DNA of 43,406 nucleotides, from assembly GCA_934131005.1 (NCBI GenBank), contig CAKOYV010000010.1, forward strand, positions 1-43,406. The letters are read 5' to 3'. Below the pieces are notes generated by a model. It made no database searches. It was not told where the DNA came from and was given only the letters and a program-made list of their open reading frames with translations. Position 1 is the first letter of the stretch. Every line of letters starts with the position of its first letter. Shown here piece after piece: positions 16,758-24,361 of this stretch. Origin of the DNA: an uncultured Bacilli bacterium (lineage in GTDB: Bacteria; Bacillota_I; Bacilli_A; RF39; UBA660). The position numbers and the translations under genes were made by a program.

Positions 16758-16768
16758 TATGCTATAAT
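16758..16768 (+). promoter_or_regulatory. Extended -10 promoter of the ftsY operon
   Basis: TATAAT at 16763-16768 is preceded by TGC, 20 bases ahead of the ftsY start. No good -35 is seen at the expected distance. Confidence 0.6.
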
Positions 16769-16788
16769 ATAAGAGAATGGAGGTTATT

Positions 16789-17751
16789 ATGGGATTATTT
16801 GATAAAATAAAGAAAGTTTTTAATAATAAAGAAGAAGCAGAAAAATATGATAAAGGATTAGAAAAAACAAGAAAAGAATTTATATCACAACTATCTAATC
16901 TAAGTAAAAAATATAAAAATATTGACGATGATTATTTTGAAGAATTAGAAGATATTTTAATCATGGCAGACATTGGAATAAACACTGTTATGACATTTGT
17001 TGATAAACTAAAAAATAGAGTTAAAACTGAAAAAATAACAGATAGCAATTACTTAAAACAAATAATAATTGATGAATTATTTATAATGTATGTTTCTAAT
17101 GATATAATTGATAGTAAAATTCACTATAACCAAGAAGGACCTACTGTAATATTGTTTGTAGGTGTTAACGGGGTAGGAAAAACAACTACCATAGGAAAAC
17201 TTGCTACTAAAATGACAAAGCAAAATAAAAAAGTAATGTTAGTAGCAGGAGATACTTTTAGAGCAGGAGCTATAGAACAAATAAAAGAATGGGGTGATAG
17301 AAGTGGGGCAACCGTTATCTCATCATCATCAAAAGACCCATCTTCTGTAATTTATGATGCTCTAGAAAAAGCCCAAGAAGAAGAATACGATGTTGTTTTA
17401 GTAGATACTGCTGGTCGTCTTCAAAATAAAGATAATTTAATGCGTGAGTTAGAAAAAATAAATAGAGTAACTAAAAAAATAATACCATCAGCCCCTCACG
17501 AAACACTACTAGTAATAGATGCAACAACTGGCCAAAATGGTATATCACAGGCTAAATCATTCAAAGAAATAACTGATATAACAGGAGTTGTACTTACTAA
17601 ATTAGATGGAACTGCTAAAGGTGGAATTGTTTTAGCAATTAAAGAAGAAGTCAATTTACCTGTAAAATATGTAGGTCTAGGAGAAGGTAGTGATGATTTA
17701 GAAACATTTGATATTGAAAAATATATCTACGGACTTTTTAAAGATTTATAA
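16789..17751 (+). CDS. ftsY: Signal recognition particle receptor FtsY
   Basis: FtsY is the membrane-associated GTPase that docks SRP-ribosome complexes at the Sec translocon. The start is the ATG at 16789, behind GGAGG; an earlier in-frame ATG at 16777 overlaps that site. The 320-aa product has a short N domain without the acidic A domain of E. coli, as in other Bacillota. The G domain has GVNGVGKTTTIGKLA near residue 125, DTFRAGA, VDTAGR, TKLDGTAKGG and the closing GLGEGSDDLETFD. It is followed by ylxM after 9 bp. ffh, the usual neighbour of ylxM, is not here. Confidence 0.97.
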   Translation: MGLFDKIKKVFNNKEEAEKYDKGLEKTRKEFISQLSNLSKKYKNIDDDYFEELEDILIMADIGINTVMTFVDKLKNRVKTEKITDSNYLKQIIIDELFIMYVSNDIIDSKIHYNQEGPTVILFVGVNGVGKTTTIGKLATKMTKQNKKVMLVAGDTFRAGAIEQIKEWGDRSGATVISSSSKDPSSVIYDALEKAQEEEYDVVLVDTAGRLQNKDNLMRELEKINRVTKKIIPSAPHETLLVIDATTGQNGISQAKSFKEITDITGVVLTKLDGTAKGGIVLAIKEEVNLPVKYVGLGEGSDDLETFDIEKYIYGLFKDL

Positions 17752-17760
17752 GGTGATAAA

Positions 17761-18054
17761 ATGGATAACTATAATTATATAATTATTCTCTATGATTACT
17801 ATGGTGAATTATTTAATGAAAAACAAAGAAAATATTTTGAAGATTATTATTTTAATAACTTGTCATTAGGAGAAATAAGTGATAATATAGGTATAAGTAG
17901 GAATGCTATACATAAAGTAATCAAGAATATGGAAGAAAAGTTGATTTACTATGAATCTAAATTGCAGTTATATCAAAAAGGTAAATCTCTAAAGGAGATT
18001 ATTAGCTTGGTTAAAGATGAAAAAATAAAAGAAAAATTAAAGGAGTTGTTATAA
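17761..18054 (+). CDS. ylxM: YlxM-family DNA-binding/SRP-associated protein
   Basis: YlxM (UPF0122) is a small helix-turn-helix protein encoded beside ffh or ftsY. In streptococci it has been reported to bind SRP components. The 97-aa sequence has the family pattern: YYGELFNEKQRKYFEDYYF, then LSLGEISDNIGISRNAIHK (a sigma-70 region 4-like helix-turn-helix) and a C-terminal helix. AAGGTGATAAA precedes the start. Its stop overlaps the start of the next gene (TAATGA), so translation is probably coupled with the small membrane protein downstream. Confidence 0.9.
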   Translation: MDNYNYIIILYDYYGELFNEKQRKYFEDYYFNNLSLGEISDNIGISRNAIHKVIKNMEEKLIYYESKLQLYQKGKSLKEIISLVKDEKIKEKLKELL

Positions 18055-18251
18055 TGAAATATGTAGATAAAGATGTCTTGCCAGTTGAAATAAAAAATAA
18101 TGAGTTACCCAAAGATAATGATAAAAAATACCAAATGTTTTACAATTACAAAGTAAGAACAAGTGGCGGTTTTGCAGATGCAATATTTTTAAGTGCCGTA
18201 ATGATAACATGCGTTATGTGGGGCATGTTAATTATTTTAATAGCTAGATAG
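18054..18251 (+). CDS. Small single-span membrane protein, unknown
   Basis: The 65-aa product is not recognised. A polar N-terminal half (about residues 1-35) is followed by one membrane segment, FADAIFLSAVMITCVMWGML, ending IILIAR. AAAGGAG lies 12 bases upstream inside ylxM and the ATG overlaps the ylxM stop. It lies between ylxM and a Clp-type AAA+ gene with gaps of -1 and 10 bp, so it is almost certainly co-expressed with both. The context suggests a membrane tether or adaptor for the SRP receptor or the ATPase, but that is only inference. Confidence 0.75.
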   Translation: MKYVDKDVLPVEIKNNELPKDNDKKYQMFYNYKVRTSGGFADAIFLSAVMITCVMWGMLIILIAR

Positions 18252-18261
18252 GAGTGATATT

Positions 18262-19173
18262 TTGAATACTGATAGTATACTTGCAAGATATGCAGATGAA
18301 ATGACTAGCAATACTTACATAACTGATCCTGCCATTGCTAGAGAAGAAGAGATAAAAAATTTAATTTTAGTTCTTTTAACCCCAGAAAAATCAGCTATTT
18401 TAGTAGGAAAACCAGGTATAGGTAAAACAGCCATTGTTGAAGGATTAGCATATAGAATTCAAAGAAGATTAGTTCCTAACGTCCTATTAGGGTATAAAAT
18501 TTTTCGTGTCAATACAACAGCTCTTCTTGGTCACGATAATGAAGGTGATAATAGAGTATTAAGATTAGTACAAGAATTGAGTCGTATGGATAAAGTAATT
18601 TTATTTATAGATGAAATTCACACTCTAATAGGAGATGGCCGACTAGACCTAGCTAATATGTTTAAAGAAGGATTAAGTAGAGGAACTATAAAAATAATAG
18701 GAGCAACTACTACTTATGAATATGAAACATATGTTTTAAGAGATAAAGCTTTTACTAGAAGATTTGATAAAGTAGATGTAGCAGAACCTACTCAAGAACA
18801 GTGCGTAAAGATATTATTACAAACACTTCCTAAAATAGAATATCAAACCAATGTAAAACTTGCTTATACAGATTTTCAAAAAGAAGAAATAATGAAATTT
18901 ATAGTCAATATGACCAGTGAATATAAAAGAGTATACGAAATAGCATCTAGATATCCTGACATTGCTCTAGTTCTTTTACGTCAAGCTTTTTCTAACGCTG
19001 TGTATGAGAATAGACAAACAGTATGTTTTAAAAATATTTATGATGCAATTAGATTTACAAAAGCCGTTTATCCAGATGTTATCAAAAAAGAATTAGTAAG
19101 TTTTAAAGAAATCTTTAAAGATGAATTAACAGAAGAAGGTGTTGTAGTAGACGTAAATAATTATTTATCCTAA
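18262..19173 (+). CDS. Stand-alone Clp-type AAA+ ATPase module
   Basis: The 303-aa protein matches the first AAA+ module (D1) of ClpA/ClpB/ClpC. It opens with LARYADEM and an AREEEI segment, then Walker A GKPGIGKTAIVEGLAYRIQR near residue 49, Walker B LFIDEIHTLIGDG near residue 114, GATTTYEYETYVLRDKAFTRRF (sensor 1 and an arginine-finger candidate), and a D1-like helical small domain. The N domain, middle domain, D2 module and a ClpP-binding loop are all missing, so it is not a normal unfoldase. It starts at TTG behind GGAGTG. It closes the ftsY operon, 10 bp after the small membrane gene. The substrate is unknown. Confidence 0.85.
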   Translation: MNTDSILARYADEMTSNTYITDPAIAREEEIKNLILVLLTPEKSAILVGKPGIGKTAIVEGLAYRIQRRLVPNVLLGYKIFRVNTTALLGHDNEGDNRVLRLVQELSRMDKVILFIDEIHTLIGDGRLDLANMFKEGLSRGTIKIIGATTTYEYETYVLRDKAFTRRFDKVDVAEPTQEQCVKILLQTLPKIEYQTNVKLAYTDFQKEEIMKFIVNMTSEYKRVYEIASRYPDIALVLLRQAFSNAVYENRQTVCFKNIYDAIRFTKAVYPDVIKKELVSFKEIFKDELTEEGVVVDVNNYLS

Positions 19174-19195
19174 CTGTAAATAAGTGTCAAATTTC

Positions 19196-19223
19196 TTGTA
19201 ATAAAAAAATATAATGATATAAT
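19196..19223 (+). promoter_or_regulatory. Promoter of the 19261 gene
   Basis: TTGTAA at 19196-19201, a 16-bp spacer and TATAAT at 19218-19223 with a TGA extension. Confidence 0.6.
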
Positions 19224-19260
19224 ATAGTTGCATAGTATCAAGATAGGAGTGTAGATAAAT

Positions 19261-19911
19261 ATGTATAATTTTGAAGGAAAAGAATATAACTCACGTGAAG
19301 AGTGGATGGAAGCCATTAAAAAAAACAGTTCAAATATCAAAAAAAATAATCAAAGAAATACTAAAATTGCCAAAAAAAGTGTAAAAAAGAAAAAAATAAG
19401 TAAACAAAAATTAGTAAAACTTCTCTTAAAAGTACTTTTAATTTCAACAGTTGCTACAGCAGGTATCACTAAGGGACCAGAAATTATTGATGTTGTTAAT
19501 GGATTTGTATCAACTTTTGGAATGCATGATAGAGATGCTAAAAAAATAAAAGAGTCAAGTCTATTTAAAAATGTAGCAGATGAAATATATATTCCTGAAG
19601 CGAATAGTAGAGGTGCTGTTTATATTAAGGGTTATCAAAGTTCAGATGGAACAGTAAATACCCCAAAAGAGATTAGTGCTCAAGATGCATACAATCTAAT
19701 TGCCAAAGAGGTAGAAACTAAATTAAATTATGATGAAGAAACGATGTCTAAAGAAGAAAAAGACATAACAGCATACATATCAAATATAATTTTTAAAGAT
19801 AAAGGTTATGATGAATTATATATTAATCAAAATAATGAAACTGAAAAAAAATGTTCAGAAATATTAAATAATGAAATACTAAAAAATACAAAAGGTAGAA
19901 GTAGTAGATAA
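19261..19911 (+). CDS. Membrane-anchored protein of unknown function
   Basis: The 216-aa product is not recognised. An N-terminal patch (YNFEGKEYNSREEWMEAIKK) is followed by a very basic Lys/Asn stretch (about residues 24-57), one membrane segment near 58-80 (LLLKVLLISTVATAGI), and an outside domain of about 130 residues. The positive-inside rule puts the N-terminus in the cytoplasm. GATAGGAGTG is the ribosome binding site. It has its own promoter, is followed 19 bp later by a small acidic protein, and directly follows the ftsY-AAA+ operon. Confidence 0.75.
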   Translation: MYNFEGKEYNSREEWMEAIKKNSSNIKKNNQRNTKIAKKSVKKKKISKQKLVKLLLKVLLISTVATAGITKGPEIIDVVNGFVSTFGMHDRDAKKIKESSLFKNVADEIYIPEANSRGAVYIKGYQSSDGTVNTPKEISAQDAYNLIAKEVETKLNYDEETMSKEEKDITAYISNIIFKDKGYDELYINQNNETEKKCSEILNNEILKNTKGRSSR

Positions 19912-19930
19912 AATAAAAAGAGGTGAAGAA

Positions 19931-20158
19931 ATGGAAGAAGTAGCAGTTGATGTAATAGAAATAGATGGGAAAGAATTTTGTTTAGTTGACAGTATTAATC
20001 AGTATAATTTCTTTGTCCAAATGGATAATTCTGATAATATTTATGTTTTAAAAGAAGTTACAGAAAATGGAGAAGAATTTTATAAATCACTAGAAAATGA
20101 TGAAGAAGTAGATAAAGCTTTAGTCATGTACTATGAAAAATATAACAAAAAACAATAA
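19931..20158 (+). CDS. Small acidic DUF1292-like protein
   Basis: The 75-aa acidic protein resembles DUF1292 proteins of Bacillota: a beta-rich core with VDVIEIDGKEFCLVDSI, YVLKEVTENGEEFYKSLE, and a C-terminal helix with the ending EDDEEvdka-type pattern. The biochemical role of the family is unknown. AGAGGTGAAG is the ribosome binding site. A strong terminator directly follows, so it ends the short operon that begins at 19261. Confidence 0.7.
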   Translation: MEEVAVDVIEIDGKEFCLVDSINQYNFFVQMDNSDNIYVLKEVTENGEEFYKSLENDEEVDKALVMYYEKYNKKQ

Positions 20159-20165
20159 TTTTAGT

Positions 20166-20194
20166 ATAGTCTCAATTCAGAGACTATTTTTTTT
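20166..20194 (+). terminator. Strong intrinsic terminator
   Basis: A perfect 8-bp stem, ATAGTCTC (20166-20173) with GAGACTAT (20180-20187), then eight Ts. Confidence 0.9.
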
Positions 20195-20551
20195 ATAAAA
20201 AACTATTATTTACAGAAGTTATGACATTATTTTTCCATATTTTTATTATATAATTGATTCATAAAGAAAGAAGGTGACATACTCTCTAATTAGTAAACTA
20301 TTATATATAATTTAGAAAAGATTCCTTATATTATAAGGTTCTTTTTTATTAACTTTAGATTGACAAAATAGCTTGTTTATGTTAAAATAATAAACCATTG
20401 GCCAAAAAAATTTAAGTTATTAAGATAACTAAAAGATAATATAATTTCTTATATAACTTAATTAAACATACTTAAAAGTCAAGAATATATAATAAGTGCA
20501 AAAATAACGTATACTAAAATACGCTGTATAAATAAAAAGGGAGTTGATAAA
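20195..20551 (+). other. Gene-free region with a possible short transcript and a long leader
   Basis: No protein gene is seen in these 357 bases. A TATAAT at 20249-20254 (weak -35) and a terminator at 20316-20347 (CCTTA/TAAGG stem extended by AAAAGA/TCTTTT, then Ts) could bound a transcript of about 90 bases. A second promoter at 20360-20388 would give the next gene a leader of about 155 bases. A short inverted repeat, CGTAT/ATACG, lies at 20508-20523, close to the gene. No known riboswitch was recognised. Confidence 0.35.
20360..20388 (+). promoter_or_regulatory. Promoter of the 20552 gene
   Basis: TTGACA at 20360-20365, a 17-bp spacer and TAAAAT at 20383-20388 with a TGT extension. The start codon is 164 bp away, leaving a long untranslated leader. 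Confidence 0.65.
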
Positions 20552-21163
20552 ATGAACGCAATCGATTTTATGAATAATAAAAAATATGAAAAAAATCCAG
20601 GAACTGATGACAACCTTAAATCTCATCCAAAAATAATAATCATCAAAAAAGATGGAACAATCTTATATTCTGATACATCCAACGATGGCAAAAGAGTAAT
20701 GGCCTTTGGAGAAGAAATAAGATGTGATACACATACAGATTATATAAAAGTCTTAGTAGATCGTTTCTATTCAGATAATGAAGAAATGGTATCTAATGCT
20801 AAAAAAGAATTTCTACCTGGTAATATGACAAATTTCTTAGAAGAAGGAGAAATTATGTTTAGCAATACAACAACATATACTGGTCCTCTTTTTTTCCTTC
20901 ATGGAATTTGTGGTTTATTCTTAATTCCATCTACAGGTATAACACCTAATCAAATAGAGGCATTAGCAAAACTAGAACCATATACTTCTTATTTCAAAGA
21001 AATAACGATAAAAGAATTTGAAGATGTTTCTACGGGAATATCAAAAACAACTATTGACAGTGGTAAACAAGCCATCAAAAATTATATTAGCCAAAAATTA
21101 GTACATCCTAATAATCAAATTAAAAGTAAAATCAAAAAGAGAACTAAAACTAAAATTTCTTAA
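20552..21163 (+). CDS. Unknown protein, distant relative of the 33915 gene product
   Basis: The 203-aa protein is not recognised. It looks soluble and mixed alpha/beta: IIIIKKDGTILYSD early, a central hydrophobic part (GPLFFLHGICGLFLIPSTG near residues 112-130), then ITPNQIEALAKL and a very basic C-terminal tail. The C-terminal half lines up by eye with the 165-aa protein at 33915 (both have a Phe/Asn/Ser-rich stretch, a short Gly segment before a LP or IP turn, then T-x-NQI-x-x-L). AAAGGGAG precedes the ATG, and a strong terminator follows. Function unknown. Confidence 0.75.
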   Translation: MNAIDFMNNKKYEKNPGTDDNLKSHPKIIIIKKDGTILYSDTSNDGKRVMAFGEEIRCDTHTDYIKVLVDRFYSDNEEMVSNAKKEFLPGNMTNFLEEGEIMFSNTTTYTGPLFFLHGICGLFLIPSTGITPNQIEALAKLEPYTSYFKEITIKEFEDVSTGISKTTIDSGKQAIKNYISQKLVHPNNQIKSKIKKRTKTKIS

Positions 21164-21190
21164 TAGTTACTTCCAAGTAGCTATTTTTTT
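21162..21190 (+). terminator. Intrinsic terminator after the 20552 gene
   Basis: AATAGTTACTT (21162-21172) pairs with AAGTAGCTATT (21175-21185) with one G-U pair, followed by a T run. Confidence 0.85.
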
Positions 21191-21258
21191 ATGCCTTATT
21201 AATGTCTCTTTATTATTACAAATTGATTGTAAAAAGAAACAAATTTATCAAAAAACAC

Positions 21259-21289
21259 TTGACTTGGAGTTAAGTCTAAGGATTACAAT
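21259..21289 (+). promoter_or_regulatory. MerR-type promoter with operator dyad
   Basis: TTGACT at 21259-21264 and TACAAT at 21284-21289 are separated by 19 bp. The spacer region holds the imperfect dyad CTTGGAGTTAAGTCTAAG (21263-21280). A long spacer with a central dyad is the hallmark of promoters activated by MerR-family regulators, which untwist the DNA. A MerR gene lies in the same cluster at 23961. Confidence 0.7.
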
Positions 21290-21323
21290 TAAATTGTTCC
21301 AAAAAATAAAAGGAGGAATAATA

Positions 21324-22128
21324 ATGAAAGATGTTATTTTGCTTACAGGAGCAGGTCAGATAGGATTGGCCATAGCTCGTAGAATTGGTTTTGGTAAAAA
21401 AAATCATTATAGGTGATAAAAAATTTGGATAATGTCGAAAATATTGCTAACATAATGTAAAATGCTGGTTTTGATGTAGAACCTATAACTTGTGATATTT
21501 CATCACGCACTTCTACTAAAAGTTTCATCTAAGAAGTAGAAAAATATGGTGAAATAAGTGCCTTAATAAATGCTGCAGGAGTATCACCATCACAAGCTTC
21601 TAAAGAAACTATTCTAAAAGTTGATCTATACGGTACAGCTATTCTACTAGAAGAAGTTGGTAAAGTAATAAAAAAAGGTGGAGTAGGTGTAACTATTTTC
21701 TCACAATCAGGAAAAAGAATGAAAGCTCTAACTAAAAAAGAAGATGAACTACTAGCAACTACTCCTACCGAAGAATTATTAGCACTAGATATTCTAAAAG
21801 AAGAAAATATAAAAGACACACTACATGCTTATCAATTAGCAAAAAGATGCAACGAAAAAAGAGTTATGTATGAAGCATGTCGTTGGATGAAAGAGAGCTA
21901 GACTTAATTAATATTTCCAGGTATTATTGTAACTCCACTAGCAGTTGATTAATTTAAAATAGAAAAAACAACTATAACATCAGAAGACCAAGAACAGCAG
22001 ATGAAGTAGGAGCACTTGCAAAGTTGATTATGTCAGATTAAGACTCATTTATAACAGGTTCAGATTTTCTAATTGATGGTGGTGCAACAGCATCATACTA
22101 CTATGGAAAATTAAAACCAAAAGAATAA
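21324..22128 (+). pseudogene. Decayed short-chain dehydrogenase/reductase
   Basis: Across frames the sequence reads as an SDR: the cofactor-binding start MKDVILLTGAGQIGLAIARR, the strand-loop ALINAAGVSPS, a segment around a reading frame of about 60 codons near 21719-21901, and an ending SFITGSDFLIDGGATASYYY. It is broken by a frameshift near 21400 (a run of As), stop codons including TAA near 21456, 21532 and 22038, and stops and frame changes near 21898-22010. Several stops sit where CAA (Gln) is plausible, so C-to-T change is likely. AGGAGG and the MerR-type promoter upstream remain intact. The substrate is unknown. Confidence 0.85.
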
Positions 22129-22158
22129 AAAAATCCATGTTTTTTACTTAGTACATGA

Positions 22159-22164
22159 TATAAT
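22159..22164 (+). promoter_or_regulatory. Possible promoter before the first flavodoxin
   Basis: TATAAT with a TGA extension lies 25 bases before the start codon. No clear -35 is seen. Confidence 0.4.
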
Positions 22165-22188
22165 AAATTTATCTAAGGAGGAATGATA

Positions 22189-22692
22189 ATGAAAAGATTA
22201 ATTATTTATTTTTCTCATACTGGAGAAAATTATATGAGTGATGGTATAAGAAATATTGATAAGGGAAATACTGAAATTGTTGCAGATATTATAAAAATGT
22301 CAACAAATGCCGATATTTTAAAGGTAGAACCAGTTAGAGAATACCCGTATAATTATCATGAATGTTGTGGTATTGCAAAAAAAGAATTAGAAGAAAATAT
22401 AAGACCAGAGGTTAAAAATAACTTAGAGGAGATTGGTGTTTATGATATTATCTATATCGGTGGTCCAGTATGGTGTGGACATTATCCAACTCCACTATTA
22501 ACAGTATTAGAAAAGTTAGATTTTAAAGATAAGATAATTTATCCATTCACAACTCATGAAGCCTCAGGTCTAGGATATATTATGGATGATATAAAAAGAA
22601 TATGCATAGGGGCTAAAATAAAAGAAGGACTTGCCATAAGAGGCAGTGATGCTAATAATAGCAAAGAAAAAATAGAAAATTGGTGTAAATAA
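22189..22692 (+). CDS. Flavodoxin-family protein
   Basis: This is a probable FMN-binding electron-transfer protein or NAD(P)H-dependent flavin protein (Flavodoxin_4-like). The ATG at 22189 is chosen because AAGGAGG ends 7 bases upstream; an ATG at 22183 is too close to it. The 167-aa product has the beta1-phosphate loop region LIIYFSHTGENY, a central VYDIIYIGGPVWCGHYPTP (the flavin-contacting loop) and PFTTHEASGLG. It is one of three flavodoxin-like genes in the cluster (others at 23453 and the broken 26148). The CMD-cupin gene overlaps its stop by one base (TAATG). Confidence 0.9.
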   Translation: MKRLIIYFSHTGENYMSDGIRNIDKGNTEIVADIIKMSTNADILKVEPVREYPYNYHECCGIAKKELEENIRPEVKNNLEEIGVYDIIYIGGPVWCGHYPTPLLTVLEKLDFKDKIIYPFTTHEASGLGYIMDDIKRICIGAKIKEGLAIRGSDANNSKEKIENWCK

Positions 22693-23426
22693 TGAAAAAA
22701 CAAACAGCAGGAAGAGAACAATTAGGTGAATTTGCTCCAAAATTCGCTGAAATTAATGATGATATATTATTTGGAGAAATATGGTCAAGAGATGATAAAT
22801 TATCCCTAAGAGATAGATCCTTAATTACTATTTGTATATTTATGGGAAAAGGTTTAGTTGATAACTCACTAAAATATCATTTAATTAATGCTAAAAATAA
22901 TGGTATTACCAAAGAAGAAATGGCTGAAATAATAACTCATGCTGCCTTTTATGCTGGATGGCCAAATGCTTGGGCTGTATTCAATTTAGCTAAAGAAGTA
23001 TATAAAGATGAAGACAGTGAAAAAGAACATGGAGGAATGTTTGGTCTAGGAGAGCCCAACACAGCTTATGCTAAATACTTTATAGGTTCTTCATACTTAA
23101 AACCATTAGCCAAAACTGATAATATGTTTATGGCAAATGTAACCTTTGAACCAAAATGTCGTAATAATTGGCATATTCATCATGCAACTAAGAATGGTGG
23201 GCAGATCCTAATATGCATCGACGGAGAAGGCTTTTATCAAGAAGAAAATAAACCAGTAAGAAAATTAAAAGCAGGTGATATTGTTACTATTCCCGCAAAT
23301 GTAAAACACTGGCATGGAGCACAACCAAATTCTTGGTTCAGTCACATTGCAATAGAAGTACCAGGAGAAAATACTAATACCGAGTGGTGCGAAGAAGTAA
23401 GTGACGATGAATATAATAATCTATAA
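22692..23426 (+). CDS. Carboxymuconolactone decarboxylase-cupin fusion protein
   Basis: Two domains are fused in 244 aa. Residues about 1-105 are CMD-like (AhpD superfamily), with LSLRDRSLITICIFMGKG and EEMAEIITHAAFYAGWPNAW. The AhpD CxxC pair is not present, so a peroxidase role is not supported. Residues about 115-235 are a cupin_2 barrel, with the metal-site pattern NWHIHHA, GEGFYQEE and IPANVKHWHG. Such fusions occur in redox clusters with flavodoxins and MerR regulators in gut bacteria, where their substrate is usually unassigned. It overlaps the upstream flavodoxin stop and so is translationally coupled. Confidence 0.9.
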   Translation: MKKQTAGREQLGEFAPKFAEINDDILFGEIWSRDDKLSLRDRSLITICIFMGKGLVDNSLKYHLINAKNNGITKEEMAEIITHAAFYAGWPNAWAVFNLAKEVYKDEDSEKEHGGMFGLGEPNTAYAKYFIGSSYLKPLAKTDNMFMANVTFEPKCRNNWHIHHATKNGGQILICIDGEGFYQEENKPVRKLKAGDIVTIPANVKHWHGAQPNSWFSHIAIEVPGENTNTEWCEEVSDDEYNNL

Positions 23427-23452
23427 TAAAAAATCTAAAAGGAGTATAACAG

Positions 23453-23938
23453 ATGAGTAAAAAAGTAATCATATATTTTTCATATAGTGGTAATACAGAA
23501 AAAATAGCCAATTATATGCAAAAAAAATTAAATTGTCCTATAGTGGCTCTAAAGCCAACAATCCCTTTTTCTAATGACTATCAATCTGTAGTAGACGAAT
23601 ATCAAAATAATTCTATCGACACAAAAGAAATAGCTATAGATAAAATAGATATTAATTTAGATGACTATGATGAAATAATTTTAGGAACCCCAGTTTGGTG
23701 GTATACAATAACTCCTCCCATTACTACATTTTTGAAAAATAATAATTTGCAAGAAAAAACAATTTATCCCTTTGCAACTAACGCTGGGTGGTTAGGTCAT
23801 ACCTTTGAAGATATCAAAAAATTATGCCCAAATTCTAAAATACAAAATGAATTAAATATTGTTTTTTCTACTGATCATAACAGCCATGAATTAATAACTA
23901 ACCCCTCAGAAATTGATGCTTGGTTAGAAAAAATATAA
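23453..23938 (+). CDS. Flavodoxin-family protein
   Basis: The 161-aa protein has the flavodoxin signature IIYFSYSGNTEKIANYM near the start, which forms the FMN phosphate loop. DYDEIILGTPVWWYTITPPI and YPFATNAGWLGH provide the other flavin-contacting loops. It is of the same type as the 22189 product but clearly diverged from it. AAAGGAG lies 8-10 bases before the ATG, and the gap to the CMD-cupin gene is 26 bp. The likely role is electron transfer or quinone/flavin reduction linked to the neighbouring oxidoreductases; the partner is unknown. Confidence 0.9.
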   Translation: MSKKVIIYFSYSGNTEKIANYMQKKLNCPIVALKPTIPFSNDYQSVVDEYQNNSIDTKEIAIDKIDINLDDYDEIILGTPVWWYTITPPITTFLKNNNLQEKTIYPFATNAGWLGHTFEDIKKLCPNSKIQNELNIVFSTDHNSHELITNPSEIDAWLEKI

Positions 23939-23960
23939 TTAAAGATAAGGACTTTTGTTT

Positions 23961-24344
23961 ATGACAATTAATGAAGTAGCAGAGGAATACAACTTAACTA
24001 AAGATACCCTAAGATATTATGAAAAAATAGGACTATTAAAAAATATTCCTCGTACAGATACTGGTATTAGAAATTATGATGAGGAATCTTGTAAAAAAAT
24101 AGAATTTGTCAAGTGTATGCGAGACTCGGGCGTAGAAATAGAAATATTACAGCAATATATGGATTTATTAGAAAAAGGAAAAACAACAGTTAACGCAAGA
24201 AAACAATTATTAGAAGAACAACGAGAAAAATTACTAAATCAGCAAAAAAAGATAGAAATTACTATCGAAAGATTAAATTATAAAATAAAAATATATAACG
24301 AAATTTCTGAAGGAAAAAGAAAAGATTTTACTGAAGAAATATAA
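23961..24344 (+). CDS. MerR-family transcriptional regulator
   Basis: The start is the ATG at 23961; an upstream in-frame TTG at 23955 is too close to the AAGG site. The 127-aa product has an N-terminal winged helix-turn-helix (MTINEVAEEYNLTKDTLRYY, EKIGLL, GIRNYDEE), a middle helix and a C-terminal coiled coil rich in Gln, Glu and Lys. No conserved Cys pattern for metal sensing is seen in the C-terminal part. The single Cys residues at about 46 and 54 lie in the DNA-binding half, as in the AdhR-like aldehyde-responsive group. The cluster starts with a 19-bp-spacer promoter that carries a matching dyad, the likely target. Confidence 0.92.
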   Translation: MTINEVAEEYNLTKDTLRYYEKIGLLKNIPRTDTGIRNYDEESCKKIEFVKCMRDSGVEIEILQQYMDLLEKGKTTVNARKQLLEEQREKLLNQQKKIEITIERLNYKIKIYNEISEGKRKDFTEEI

Positions 24345-24361
24345 TATTAAGGAGGAAGTTT

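Noticed and set aside
20274..20315. Leader peptide starting at GTG 20274
   Set aside because: The supposed ribosome binding site overlaps the start codon and no downstream gene depends on the following terminator.
21324..22128. TAA/TAG recoded as Gln in the SDR gene
   Set aside because: TAA ends most intact genes here, Gln is CAA elsewhere, and the SDR also has frameshifts, so it is simply decayed.
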